Shown here piece by piece: positions 22,475 to 34,343 of a stretch of 36,112 nt of DNA; position 1 is the first letter of the stretch; each line of letters opens with the position of its first letter. A program made the translations under genes and the position numbers. The notes under the pieces were generated by a model. That model had not been told where the DNA came from. It did not search any database and saw nothing but the letters and a program-made list of their open reading frames with translations. Source of the stretch: Haplosporangium gracile (Eukaryota; Mortierellomycota; Mortierellomycetes; Mortierellales; Mortierellaceae); the NCBI GenBank assembly GCA_015499985.1, contig JAAAUF010000389.1, forward strand, positions 1 through 36,112, given 5' to 3'.

Positions 22475-23109
22475 TTGTGAAAAGAGTAGCAAGCGACAAC
22501 AGACGTGATATTTTGATTTGTCAGACTCTGCCTCTTAAGTAAGGTCAAGACGCCCTGTTGGTGGCTGTCGACGCGACTTGGAGTTGGTCTTAATTTGTAT
22601 CCCGCATCTACGCGTGCGTACATGTACATCGCTTACTACGCGTGACTTTTTTCCCTCCATGTTACTCCTCAGCTAGTGCCTTTTCTATTCCACTTCCTTC
22701 CTTCCTTCACTTTCTCCTACACGAAGAATGTGTCTTGGTTCCATCTTTACACTCTCAATGACTAGCCGTCTTGCTTCGCCAGGCGTACACAAAGGACAAA
22801 GTGTTAAATGATATATTAGATTTTTTCCTATGATGATCGCGTTGCGTTCAACTCGTGTAAAAAGAAGAGAATCCTGTTTTAGATTGATGTTTGTATCAAC
22901 ACTACTCAAAAAACAAGAGACAGTCATGGACGAGTCTCTCTTCCCGTGTAAACGGCGACAAGAGCAGGCGGACACTGATGGTAAAGTATTATCGCAACTG
23001 ACCAAGAGGAAAGGAAGAGTGAGAATGGCTTTAATAAAAATTCAAAAAGGTGGTTCATGTTATTCAGGATACTTCGCAGATATTGGTGCCCCTCTCTTTG
23101 ACCTAAAAA
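22475..23109. other. Divergent intergenic region, left part
   Basis: Between the reductase (-) and the genes to the right (+) I see no supported gene. An open frame at 22830-23201 (+) is Arg/Lys-rich without domain features and is not called. Confidence 0.4.
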
Positions 23110-23283
23110 ATGATCGACGACGAACAGATGGTCGATCCCCATCCAGGCGCCACCGCCCCCTCTGCTCCTGGTCTAGGTTAGGTCCCATCTCCCATAACTG
23201 ATCACTATATCTATACCCTTGTGGGATTAGAAGTTATTCAATTACAAACAAAACGGTCGTTGCAGAAGATGAAAAAAAATTGA
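23110..23283 (+). CDS. Possible 39-residue spliced micro-gene
   Basis: ATG 23110 has an in-frame stop two codons upstream. It opens an acidic then Pro/Ala-rich stretch (MIDDEQMVDPHPGATAPSAP) with coding-like codons. Unspliced it stops after 23 residues. Removing 23177-23230 (GTTAGG...ATTAG, 54 nt, with CATAACTGA as branch) joins G|AA in frame to EVIQLQTKRSLQKMKKN and a TGA at 23281-23283. A second acceptor with a strong pyrimidine tract (TTGCAG ending near 23313) would instead give a tail starting ARMGGSGGTSYNEIKRRTNK, stopping near 23396. I recognise neither product. The call rests only on reading frame and splice signals. Confidence 0.28.
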
Positions 23284-23721
23284 GCAACAACCACTCCTTT
23301 TTACTCTTCTTGCAGCTCGAATGGGTGGCTCTGGTGGCACCAGTTACAACGAAATAAAGAGAAGGACGAACAAACAGGGAAGCGGTCTTCTGAGATGCAA
23401 GTAGAGATAAAACGGAATAAAGGCATGAGAGGCAATTGATAGGGGGGGTAGGGAGGGAGGGCAGGATGAAACTTTTTTTTTTTACCAAGGTAGTGAAGGG
23501 TCGTCTGTGGCGACACATCAATTTTTATCCAATTGAAAAGTGGAACTACCTAAGTGAAACTCGTACGAACACATAGTCTACTTCACTAAGTAAAGCATAC
23601 AAAACGGTGCGTCGTGCCTGACTACAGCCCGTCCTCTTACTTCTTTGAAGCGAGCTCAAGGGACCTAGCCGTCGTCCAGGAGGGCAGGACGAAGCGGGAG
23701 CAAGTCCTTAAAGTTTTTTAG
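23284..23721. other. Intergenic region upstream of SWF1
   Basis: Apart from the alternative last exon of the micro-gene (about 23314-23396), I see a G-rich run near 23440-23460, a T-run near 23473-23483 and no gene. Confidence 0.35.
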
Positions 23722-23740
23722 TATATAAAATCGACACGTG
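23722..23740 (+). promoter_or_regulatory. TATA box and E-box of SWF1
   Basis: TATATAAAA (23722-23730) is followed five bases later by the palindrome CACGTG (23735-23740), the binding site of bHLH factors. They lie about 250 bp upstream of the SWF1 start. Confidence 0.45.
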
Positions 23741-23862
23741 ACAGACGACTGTCTACTTTGTGCGCTGCTCTCCCTCGCTCCCGTTTTTATGAGTTCGTGG
23801 CGAGTCGACGATTGTTCCTCTCCACACTTTTCTTCCCCTTCAAACAACCCCGCAACCCACCC

Positions 23863-23927
23863 ATGGCATGTCCACTCTCACTGCGCTCTTGCTTTGTTTT
23901 TGCTCGTTGACTCATCTCCTCCCTTAA
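23863..23927 (+). promoter_or_regulatory. Two overlapping upstream ORFs in the SWF1 leader
   Basis: ATG 23863 (context CCACCCATGG, C at -3 and G at +4) opens MACPLSLRSCFVFAR with stop at 23910. ATG 23868 opens MSTLTALLLCFCSLTHLLP with stop at 23927, in another frame. Both end before the SWF1 ATG at 23980, so ribosomes would have to reinitiate or scan past. They matter only if they are in the mature leader. A leader intron ending at CATAG (23975) would remove part of this. Confidence 0.35.
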
Positions 23928-23979
23928 GACGTCTGGCTAATACTGTTCCTCATCTCGTCATACATTCACTACATAGGGG

Positions 23980-25931
23980 ATGCTCACTGTCCTTGCCATC
24001 TACATCTCCTTCATCCTGCTCCTGGTCTTTGTCCTTCTCTTCGGACCTAGCCCCAGGTTCAGGTACGCCTTCACTTTCTCTTCGATCTACGACCGCTTGC
24101 CGATGATTCCTACCATCACAATGATATATAATCGATAACAACAGAAACTAATGTTTATTTTGTTATGACCAATAGGAACGGCATTATCGGAAAACTTCAT
24201 GTCTTCATCACGGATACCATATGGACATACCTCGGGTACGTTCTTCAGGAGACATGGTCCCTGCGCGCTCAACTCAACTCTGGACTCTTCTTTTCTCAAT
24301 CTAACTTTCTATTCGTCATTCTCATTCAAATCATAGATGGGTAATGACCAAGGTCATGGGCGAAGGCTCGCTCACAAAGTGCGCTGGCTGCTGGTCATAT
24401 CTCTCAGAGCAAAAGAACCCGTCTCTTCAAATCCTTTACATGTTCTTCATCACAGGATCAATTGGAACTTTCATGGCCTGCGGATACGATCTTTTGGACG
24501 CAACAAACCTTGCCCCAATTCACAAGCAGTACGTACCCAAAAGCGATGTTGAACATTGGCGACCAACCTCATAAAAGTGGCGCACAGACAGACTAACAAT
24601 CGTCCTTTAATTGACACTAGGTTCGTGATCCCCGTCATGATCGCGTTCACATATGCCTGCTTTTTTATCGCCTCAGCTATCGGACCTGGTGAGGTCAATG
24701 CCCAGAATGCGAGGCGTGCCCTGGAGGTGTACCCTTACGACCACCTTTTGTTCGACCCCAAGACGTGCGGAACATGCAAGATTCAGAAGTAAAGAGAGCA
24801 ATAACCTATGATTTTGTCCTTGCTGTGTTTTGCCCCTATTGGGGGGAAAACAAGACTGGAATAGGATGACTAACGGAAACGGCATTATTTTGCTTGTACG
24901 ACCACTTGTAGACCGGCCCGCTCGAAGCATTGCTCGCTCTGCAATATGTGCGTTGCACGATCGGACCACCACTGTAAGCCTTGTTACCTGTTTTCTGCAA
25001 GAAATGCAATCTGTCTCGTGTGACCAACCAACACTTGAGCTCATTTCCCCGTCTAACTCATGAGTATTATTCTCTTTATATAGGTGGGTGGATCAACCAG
25101 TGCGTAGGACACAAAAACCATCGCTACTTCATGCTTTTCTTGTACAGTGCCGTCCAGGTGTGCTGGTATGGCACGTTCCTCATCTACAAGATCTTTTGCT
25201 CCAGGATGTACGACTCGCCCATGTACAAGTTCCTTGTCCACACCGGCCGTTGGGAGCAGCTTGGCTTTATGAAGGACTACCACATCTTTATTGTAAGTCT
25301 CTGGTTACAAATGTCATTTTCTTGGGCAGCGAAATGAATCAATGGGTTCAGATAGATAATGTTAACGCCATGCTGAATATTCATCCAATCATGTTTTTAC
25401 ACTACCCTTTCGAACTAGTATCAAATGCAGACAGACAAGTCATTGGGCGCACTGGGAGTATTTGCATTGTTGGCAGGATTAGTCATTTTTATCTTTTTGT
25501 TCTACAACATCTATCTGATTGCTACAGGAGTGACTACCAACGAGTCGTTCAAGTGGGAAGATATTGGTGAGATGATCTACAGAAAGGAGCTGGTCGAAGT
25601 GATCGAAACCGACGCAGCCGGGAAGCAGATTGGACCTAAGCGGTATGAGCAACGCGATCGCCGCCATCCAAGCCACCCTCGCTATGTTGGCCCACCAGTC
25701 CAGGAACAACTAAGCCCGAAACAGACCCAGTCGTCGAGACAGGTTATTGAGGTAGAGAAGGTGATCGGCAAGATGAGGGAGATTGATAATATCTATGACC
25801 AGGGCGTTGTTGCCAATATCAAGTCGATCGTCTTTCCACCCAACCTCGACAAGCCAATTGGCAAGCCCTCGTCTATCGCTAGCAAGGTGGCCAAGAGTGC
25901 GAGTAGCAAGAACACTAGAAAGAACAAATAG
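23980..25931 (+). CDS. SWF1: DHHC palmitoyltransferase, Swf1 type
   Basis: Seven exons: 23980-24062, 24176-24235, 24337-24528, 24621-24788, 24912-24973, 25084-25292 and 25431-25931, giving 424 aa with frame kept at all six junctions. The enzyme transfers palmitate from CoA to cysteines of membrane proteins. Yeast Swf1 acts on SNAREs next to their membrane anchors. An N-terminal signal-anchor ([15 protein letters not shown]) is followed by two TMs. Then come [20 protein letters not shown] and [20 protein letters not shown], with active Cys189 of DHHC split by intron 5. [14 protein letters not shown] follows, then two more TMs, the TTNE motif (293-296) with FKWEDIGEM, and a hydrophilic tail with [18 protein letters not shown]. 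The TTNE...KW and NIYD.G..AN blocks match yeast Swf1 and set it apart from other DHHC enzymes. The residue after DHHC is Gly where most have Pro. Confidence 0.95.
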
Positions 25932-26183
25932 TCGTGCATAATTATTATACCTGCCCAATTTCATGTGCTTACGATGAAACAGCGCCCCTCCTCTCCAAGC
26001 CCATAGTCCACCCCAGGGGAAATTACATTTTTCGCAAGCAGTCTTCTTTCCCTCTTTTGTCATTTTTTTTTTTTGTTCAACTCTTTCTACAAACTCTTCC
26101 CTTCCCTTTCCCTATCCTTCTTCCTCTCCATCCACCTTTCTTCCTCCTCACTTACCTTGCCGCCAGGATCCTTCTCTTCCAAC
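25932..26183 (+). promoter_or_regulatory. Short spacer: SWF1 3' end and leader of the MDM1-like gene
   Basis: The 252-bp tandem spacer has a T10-type run (26063-26073) and a C/T-rich leader leading to ATG 26184. The frame is open further upstream, but that part is leader-like (Phe/Leu/Ser from pyrimidine tracts). Confidence 0.45.
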
Positions 26184-29100
26184 ATGGAGATCGCCCAATC
26201 CTCCTTTTCCCCTTCCTCCTCACTCACTGACGGCGATGACATCATCACCCCCTTCGTAACAACCCATTCCCAAGTGAGCCCCACTTTCGTTGAACCTTCT
26301 CCTGGCCTCGCACCACATCACGCCACTTTGGAGTCCAACACCAACAGAAGCAGCAGCAGCAAGGACTCGGATGACCCCTTCCACGGCTCGACTGCCACCA
26401 CCATCGCATCTGTCGCTCCACTCCACACAACCTCACCTAACAGTGACCTTACACCTACCTGTCCGCATACCTCGGCCCTGAGCGAGAACAAGAACAACGA
26501 TACCCTTGACTATTCTTCCTCTAGCGAACCCTCCTTGTCGCCTCTCAAGCAGGAATCCTCGCCATCAATACCAGCAACAACAACTGTGATACCATCTCCT
26601 CCTTCGCCTGCCGACACTCAAATATTATCCGACAGTGATTGTCCTCATACCATTAGCAAGGACACACCATATGCTACGCTGGAGCATATTCTTACACAAT
26701 TCAAGGAACAACCCGAGCGAGCTGTCACCGCTGCCTCCGTCGTGGGCGGTCTCATTGTTGTCCGTTATATCCTGCCTCGAATCGGTTGGGCTACCCTTTT
26801 CGTCGGTGTCCTGGGGATGGGTTTTGGCGGCTTTATTGTTGCCTTTTACCTCCTCGCAGTTCCAGAGGCGACAAGGCTCAAGCGTGCCTCGACAGTTGCA
26901 AAGTTTGGTAAGCATCACGATCAGCGCTTCGAGATTGTAGACGGTGTTCCCTCATGGTCAGATAACCACGGAAAAGTAAGTGTCTAGGCGTTTACAATTG
27001 TTCCACCGACTGCTCCTTTAATGATCGCCTCCAGAGATCACAGTTGCTGATCCCTTGCCCTACATTTTTTTTTCTTTCTTTCTTTCACTCTCCAATGATT
27101 TAGCCCCCGACCATCACGTCCTTGCCAGAAGCAATAGGCTCGGACCTTCAGCATGTCAGCATCTCTCCTGATATCAATTTAATGGTGGAGGACATGATCT
27201 CGTACGCTCTGCGAGACTTTATGAATGTTCCCGTCGGCCTAGTCTCTGAGGGGCAGCATAATATACCCTTGCGAGCATCCATGGTTGCCATGGCCATGAA
27301 TCTCTCCAGCAGGTTCTCCAACGTGCGTCTTCCAGAAACCGCACTCTTAGCTGTCTTTGGACTACAAAACAATTTTATTGTCCACCTGGTAAGGACCAAG
27401 AACCACCCGCATGCCAATGACAATATTAAGCGCTGTTTGAAGCGCAACTTGAAATATAAAGGGAACAAAAAAAGAAAAAAGAGTAACAGACAAAGAACAC
27501 AGGGAAAGAGCTACTATTAACAATTCTACCTTTTCGTTGCAATTATTCAGCGTGCATATCGCGAGTTACGTGCCAGTCGAATGCCAATTGCAAACTATGT
27601 CGCAGCGCACGCCAACCCGGATTCGGTCATTGGGCGATGCTATCACAAGGAAGAACGGCAGAAGCAGCTCAGGAGCACTGCCAAAGCCATTTGCCAGGCG
27701 CTACTATCCAAGGGTGACCAGCAATCAAAGGCCCTCTTTGCAGTCATGCAGGAGATCATGGCGTCCCACGTCCTTGAGTCGACACTCGATTATGTCTGCG
27801 ATCCTGACTTTATCAATCTCTCCATCATTGATTACTTCACCGCTTCAGCTACGGAGCAAAAGGACGGAGCAATGGTACCCGAGGCGGCACGATCTACTAA
27901 ACGGGAAGTCAAGCTGGAGGAAGCGCCCATCACCTCCCTTGCTGACTCTATTCTGATGAACGCCGCCCACCTGATGGACAAGACTTCTTGCGACCCTCAG
28001 GAGCCAGGCTTGGCCATACAGGAACCCACGCCTCAGCACACCATACCCCTCCTGGACACATCAGCAACCAGCAGGAATCTTGAAGCCCCGCGGTCAGCCC
28101 AAGCGTCGACTCGTTCGGCGTCTGTTACCCAGGATAAGCACTTTGTTACCCAATCCAAGCCGTCTGTTACCCTGAGGGACCTTCTCTCTCACAAAAACGA
28201 GCACATTGATGTCTATCAAGAGTTCATGGCCTACATACAAGTCTGGGACGCTATGGACTTGGTGCAGTTTTGGGTCATGATCGACGTTTTTCATCGACAG
28301 ATCGAGCAGGGCACTTTTGCTAATCCGGAGGACCTTCGAAGGGAAGCCAACAACATCTTTGAGAGCTACTGTGGTGAGGATCCGGATCAGCAGGTCACGG
28401 GTATTCGTGATGCCAAGGGAGGTGCGGTACTGAAGAACCTGAGAAAAAACATTCGGCCTAACCCAGCCTATTGCTTTGCCGAGCCGCAGGAGTGGGCCAT
28501 GAGTGTTCTGGAACAACAATACTGGGAGCCATTCAAGAGCAAGCAGGAGAGGGAGGCAGCCACCAAGGTCGCTGTTGAGACTCCGCAGAGGATGGAACCG
28601 GAATCACCTCAACAGCAGCAGCAGCAACAGCAGCAACAACAACAACAACAACAACAACTCGTGGACGATGCCGCACCCCGTCCATCCCTGGCATCCATGA
28701 GGAGTTCGTCTTCTTTATCGTTGGCCGCATCGCCAACTGATCTCGAGAGCGTCGTGGAGCGTACGACATCAGCCTCACAGCCAGTATCAGTTCCAAAGCT
28801 CTCTGTCCAGGCGATCAACTTGACTGACATGGTTAACCGTCGTCCTAAGACGTTAATGTCGAGCTCGGATCTGAGCTATATGGTTGAGGTCCAGACGCAT
28901 GCAGGACAGGGCTGGATGGTAACGAGGACATTCCAACAATTGGAGCAACTCCAACAGGCGCTCTTACAGCAGTATCCGGTCGTACAGCGGTCAATTTTCC
29001 CGCGGTGGAGACTTCAACCTAGCGACAAGGTCTGTCTCGGTCTCCAAAACTTTATGCGGGCCATGCTGGCAATCCCCGAAGTCAGCGAGTCAATGAGTTT

Positions 29101-30574
29101 GAGTTGGTTCTTGAGCAAGGATTTCGACCAGAGCCCCGCCAACGTTCAGGAAGCAGGACTCTTCCGCAACTCTATGCCATCTACCAGTAACCCATTGGCC
29201 GAATCTGGAAAGGCGATCGGCTTGGCCGCCTCTCAAGGTGCCAAAACTGCGCTCCGGCAGGCGAGCGAGGCCTCATTGTCTGCAGGAAGATTTTTCAAGT
29301 CGATTGGAGCAGCTGTGACGAATGGAACCTCGGCAAGCAGCCCTCAATTGACACCTATGTCGGAGGAGAAGAGTGCCAGAGGATCATTTGACAGTGTCAG
29401 GAGTTCAAGCAGCACGTTCACTTTACCTGAGCGCCAATCACACAACGCAGGACAGCCCATGACGCCAGTATCAACACCAGTACCAACTGGCCCTCATTCG
29501 ACACCAATGCCTGGCATGGAAGGCCCCAGGAGCGAGACTCCCTCAAGGTTTTCGTCAGCTCTTCAGAACGAGGCTGCTCAGTCTCTTATTTCCACCAGTC
29601 CACCCGCTCAGGAACTTGCTGCACTCGTCTCACCCGTGCCTTCCGCCGCATTAAGAAAATCAGATGCTTCAGGCTTTGATAGTAGCTATCAGACTGGCTT
29701 TAATAGCTTGCCCGATCCTAGCGATACTCAGGATTCAATGTCTGGTCAAAGTCGATCAACTCCCACCCCAATGTCTTCGCCCGAGCCCACACCGACTATT
29801 GCACCTACATCATCCACAACACCCTCCGTCTCGGCCACCACGACAACGAGCGTATCGACTGCAGGAGCACCACCACTGCCCAAGAAGAAGATGGAGCTCT
29901 TGTCGAACGACGAATTGGACTTGCTGATTGAGACATCCTTCACTGTCCTGGAGGACATTATGGATTTCTCAAAGGGCCAGTCGATCCGTCGCATGACGTT
30001 TGGAGTGCTTCGGGAACTGGTCCGCAAGTCGTACCGCGTGGCGATCAATCAGAGCTTCTCGACATGGGTCGAGCAGAGTACTAGCCATGAGAGCGCCGTC
30101 GAGATGGTCCGGTGGATGAAGGAGGATTTGCTGTGGCCGAATGGGGAGTGGCCTGTTCCTCCTGCCCCTACCTCCGCGCCTGCTCCTGTGGTCGCAGCAG
30201 TGGCAGCTGGAAGTGAGGATAAGGCGAAGGAGATTATTCGTGTGGGCGAGGATAGCTACGAGATTGGGAGCAATGGTATCGCCGTCAAGGTTCAGTCCTC
30301 CAACAACAACTCCCCCAGTAGCCCTATAGACACAGCGGCACCAACGGCACCGGTACCGGTAGCAAGGACGGAGAAGGAAAAGGAGGTAACGCGGGAAAAG
30401 GCACGAGAGTTGGTCAAGATCATGCTGCCTGGGTCCCTGGTCACTGTGCTCGGAAGAGAGGCTGTGCTTCGCGGTTTGGTCGACGTCTTTGAGATGATGC
30501 AGATCAAGGAGCTGAACTTGGGTCTTGCCCTCAGTGTCCTCGAGATGGCTGTGCGTTTGACTCTTTCTCGCTAA
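26184..30574 (+). CDS. Mdm1/SNX13-type protein: TM hairpin, PXA, RGS, PX, Nexin_C
   Basis: Exons are 26184-26975, 27104-27388 and 27551-30574, all phase 0, giving 1366 aa. Proteins of this architecture (yeast Mdm1, human SNX13/14/25) are ER-anchored tethers at ER-vacuole/lysosome or lipid-droplet contacts. The N-terminus is Ser/Thr-rich. A hydrophobic hairpin lies at about 186-231 (ASVVGGLIVVRYIL, then WATLFVGVLGMGFGGFIVAF). PXA spans about 270-457 across both introns (LMVEDMISYALRDFM, DPDFINLSIIDYF). RGS spans about 564-690 (VTLRDLLSHKNEH, VYQEFMAYIQVWDAMDLVQF, YWEPFK). A 16-Gln run follows. PX is at about 797-890 (YMVEVQTHAGQGWMVTRTF, IFPRWRLQ). Nexin_C is at about 1146-1360 (LDLLIETSFTVLEDIMDFSK, RELVRKSYRVAINQSF). 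Ser/Pro-rich linkers separate the domains. The basic PX patch looks reduced, so lipid preference cannot be read off. Confidence 0.92.
28610..28657 (+). repeat. CAG/CAA repeat encoding 16 Gln in the MDM1-like gene
   Basis: Sixteen consecutive Gln codons lie in the linker between the RGS and PX domains: mixed CAG/CAA first, then pure CAA. Confidence 0.95.
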
Positions 30575-31508
30575 TACCTTTGTAATAAACCTTCCGTCCG
30601 CTAGAGTAATTTAATCATCGATGATAAAATGAGGTCGACTATACCGTATCATTGATACAATGTGCCGGAGGAGCAATGAGGAAACGATAACTTTTTTTTC
30701 ATTTTATTTTCGTTTTATTTTATTACTTTTTGTTGGCAGGGTTAAGTGTCCTCTGTGTTTAAACAGTCATGATGTGAACAACTATCGCAGTTGGTTTCCA
30801 TCGCAAAAGCCTAGGGCACATGCTGGTGGCCTCCACCGCTTTCTTCACAACTGGCTGTGCAACCTCCACGGGAATGACAACATCTTTGTCAGGCTTGATT
30901 CCACATTTAGCGTTAACGAGAGGTAAATATCTCTGGTATCGCTATTTGTCTGCTGTCGATATGCATGTTGTTGGACTCCTACAGTTCGCTTCAGTCTACA
31001 ATCCCAATCCGTTGCTCATGGCTAGCAGCCATATTGTTGTTGTTTTCGTTTTGCGTAGATGAGAATGAACTGTGTGTATGCATGCGTATTTGGCTGATTG
31101 TGTTACGTTAATTGTTTGAAGAGTGAAAAAGTGTCTGCTTGTGTTGAGGTGTATAAGGAAGAGAAGCAAGAAAGAGAGACGCCTGTCGCTTTTTCTTTCT
31201 TTTCTTTTTCCTTCCCTTGGCGGTCCTCTCTCAAGAGAAAGAGGAACAATCACGTAAGTGCGATGACGCTCAACGCTTCGAAGATGGTGTTGTAGTCAAT
31301 TGTCTATCCCTTTTACCTCTCCATCTATCGTTTCAGATATACGTGCCTGCTCTCCTCCTTTTCCTGTGGCACTATACTATTCGCATCATACATATCATTT
31401 TTACTTTCACTTTCGAATGTAACTTTGACAAACTAGGTTTCTTTATTTTATTTTTTATTTTTTTTAGGTCTCGCGGATGCGGTTACATGCGATGACAGGC
31501 AGGTGGGA
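30575..31508. other. Convergent intergenic region between MDM1-like gene and RRN3
   Basis: AATAAA at 30584-30589, ten bases after the MDM1-like stop, is a possible poly(A) signal. A minus-strand open frame of 61 codons (30941-30759) looks protein-like but has no start or splice support; it is described under findings. The rest is T-rich and C/T-rich sequence. Confidence 0.45.
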
Positions 31509-34343
31509 TTACTTGTGGCCAGTCATTCCTTGAACGAGGAAATGTGCGGGACTTGGGCTGATACTCATGGCCATGATCGACTTGCTCATCTCAGCCTCGT
31601 CATCGTCCTCGTCGTCCTCATCCTCGCTGTTCATAGAACCGCTATGACGGCCGATATCCTGCAACTCGTCATCCTCGCCTTCCTCGTATTCACCCTCGCC
31701 AGCATCCTCCTCGTCATAATCATCCTCATCGTCATCATCCTCATCCTCATCCTCCTCGCTCTCCCACTCCTGATAGATACCCTGCATAAAGGGCGCACTC
31801 CGGTGGAGGCGATAAGGGTCAAAGGGGAAGAAGGTCTCGAGTTCGTGAGGCAACTGCCCGCCGACCGCTGGACTACCGCTACCATTAGATCCAGTTCCAT
31901 TGCGGCTGCTGCTGCCGCCGCCTCCCAAGATGTCCGAGTCTGGCCGTGCTGCATGTCGTGGGATGTAGATCTTTTTGTTCTGTTCCAGAATCGGGTAGAT
32001 GTACATGAAGTCAAGTGATTGTGATATCCGTGCAAACTGCTTCACCACATTCGACGAGCACATCTATTAGATTTGAACAATTCGAAGAAATACGTTAACA
32101 TACGTTTCTTTGTTCAGAAAACAACAACGGAAGGACAGTGGACATAAATCGAATGAACGCTTACCTTGAGGGGGTTCAAGCGACTGGTGACGACTCTCTG
32201 AAGACTGTTCAATCCTGAATGCCACTGCCGGCCGACTCCTCGGGATGAGTTAACATCGGGCGAATCCATGCTGCCGACAATCATACCGGCGCTGTCGAAA
32301 TCGTCCTTGCTGCTCCGACTCTTGCTCTCAGGGCCAACCTCCAAAACTCGCCACCGGAAACAGAAAATGTACATCAGAGCCTGGACGACAGCATAGAAGA
32401 CGGCGTACCGGTCGGCATCCGGGAGTACATTCGATCCTGTGTCGACTTGTGCGACCAACTCCAGCGCAAAGTTGCCAAGCATGTCGATCACCATGAGGAC
32501 TTGCCGAATGTCGAGGTACTTTGCTCTTGACACAAACGACGACATGTATGCTGCTGCCGACACTCGAATCACCTCGGGCTGCGACTTGTCCAGAATCTTG
32601 GTGCCGAGAGCGCCCAAGAAGTAGTCTGAAAATTGGGGCGAGAGCGAGACGATGTAAAAGAGAATGAACTGTGTGTGTCGAGACTTGAATGTCTGCAAGA
32701 TAGTGTTCATAAAGATCTGCAAAAGGACTAGGAACAACTCCTCGACAGGGGCGGGCATGCGCCCATTGTGTGTAGGAAGATGCCGGCAGCTGTTGACATA
32801 GCCCTCGAGGTATGAAAAGACCAGAAACAGCATTCCGTCGAGCTTCTTTGTCATCTCCTTGATATCCAATACTGCAACCGGAGCGCCGTCCGAGTCTGAT
32901 CCCAAATCTGAATCGTCGTCCGAGTCCGAGTCCGATTCGTCTGATATCTCTTCGTCGTCGTCTGTCGTATCAAAATCGTATGCAACCTCTGTGTCTGAAT
33001 CCTCCAGCTCTTCCAATTCCACCTGAATCTCGACCTATGAAATGGAAATAGAGGATACATATACATTTTGTCAACACACAGCACGCTGACAAAACTCGAT
33101 GAAAGACGAAACATGAACAATGCAAACACTTACATCGACTTGAATGATCCTGTCGATGACAAGACCGAGGATCTGGGTGCGGAGGACGGGTGCGTACTCC
33201 AAAACGCGTAGGATATTCTTGACGTATACCGTGTGCGCATAAATCGACTCGCGCTTATGTGGGAACTCTTGTGCCAGCAAGGGGAATAAAGATGTGGCGC
33301 CAGTGGGGATAAGTCCAAGAATGTACTTGAGCGCCTGATGAACTCGCTCATGCTGCGTTTCGCGATCGATGATGGGCGTATCTCCTGTCATCATTGGCTT
33401 GTAACCTGGATATTGTAAATTTAAAATTTGTTAGTACCCTATAGATACAGCAAGTGCCAGTGATATGGCCAGCCAGACTGTCAAGAGAGCATAACTTACG
33501 ATGGGTAAGCTTTTGCACGAGCATTGACTGGACTGGAACCACATAGAAGGCATGAGCTGACACGACGTTTCCCAAGAAGGACATGTAGTACTGTACGAAG
33601 ACATCTTCCTGAATAAGCCAATCGATCTGCAACATGGCATCGATCAGTGCCACGCACGACTTGTCCAGGAGAGAGATGCACTGAGAGAGCGCCTGGATCC
33701 ACTGTAGCATTTTCGTCGGAGTCAAGGGCGAGGGCTTTGTCACCGTTAGCTGTGCGATGAGTTCTTCAAACTTGATTGGATCGCCCTATAAGAGAAAAAG
33801 AAAAAAAATTGACAAGTAGCCAAAGACGACAAAGAAGAGGGTGTAAGGCCAAATATGAATAAAGAGGACAAGATCATAAAAACAAAGATCCGATTGTAGT
33901 ACTGTCTGAATGAACTTCATAAAAAGAAAGGGACTCCTCAATTGAGTTTCAAGCCGGATACAGCACGAACGAGATAAAAATCGTCGCTCGCATGGGTTGA
34001 ATATGGTGGCAACGAGAGCCAAGGTGTTATGTGAAAAAGTATTACGTACCCTCCGTTTTCCCTGAATGGCGCTGGTGATGTAGGTAGTCATCATGACCAA
34101 GCTCTGGCGCTGCTTTTCAAAGTCTGCGCCTTGCTCGGAGGAGATCATGGCGGGTGAAGAGACGACGGGAGTAGAGAAAGATCTCTTCATGGGGGAGTTG
34201 GCTGCGGCGAGAATATTATTCGAGCCACTGGCCCTCTTTCTGTGACCGCGGAGGGGGAGCTCGCTGTCCATGGCGGGGGATTCGGGAGCAAAGGTGACCT
34301 TGGGAGCAGATGCTGCGGCGCCGATGGAGTGTGATACGGGCAT
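31509..34343 (-). CDS. RRN3: RNA polymerase I-specific initiation factor Rrn3
   Basis: Exons on the minus strand are 34343-34050, 33785-33500, 33405-33134, 33034-32165 and 32063-31509, giving 758 aa with frame kept at all four junctions. Rrn3 binds Pol I and brings it to the rDNA promoter. It is an all-helical HEAT-repeat protein. Family blocks seen are FLGNVVSAHAFYVVPVQSML, YVKNILRVLEYAPVLRTQIL followed by GLVIDRIIQVDVEIQVELEE, LDGMLFLVFSYLEGYVNSC, and the C-terminal signature FFPFDPYRLHRSAPFMQGIY. A long Asp/Glu/Ser loop follows VELEELEDSD and sits where yeast Rrn3 has its acidic, phosphorylated loop. A second Asp/Glu run lies near the C-terminus. Residues 1-75 are an extra low-complexity N-terminus, making it longer than yeast (627 aa) or human (651 aa). 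I took ATG 34343; the frame is open further upstream but reads as leader. Confidence 0.95.

Noticed and set aside
22830..23201. 123-codon plus-strand frame
   Set aside because: It overlaps the better-supported micro-gene in another frame and shows no domain or start context.
31503..32018. 171-codon plus-strand frame opposite RRN3 exon 5
   Set aside because: Hydrophobic Leu/Val/Ile runs are the complement of the Asp/Glu-coding repeat in RRN3: a shadow, not a membrane protein.
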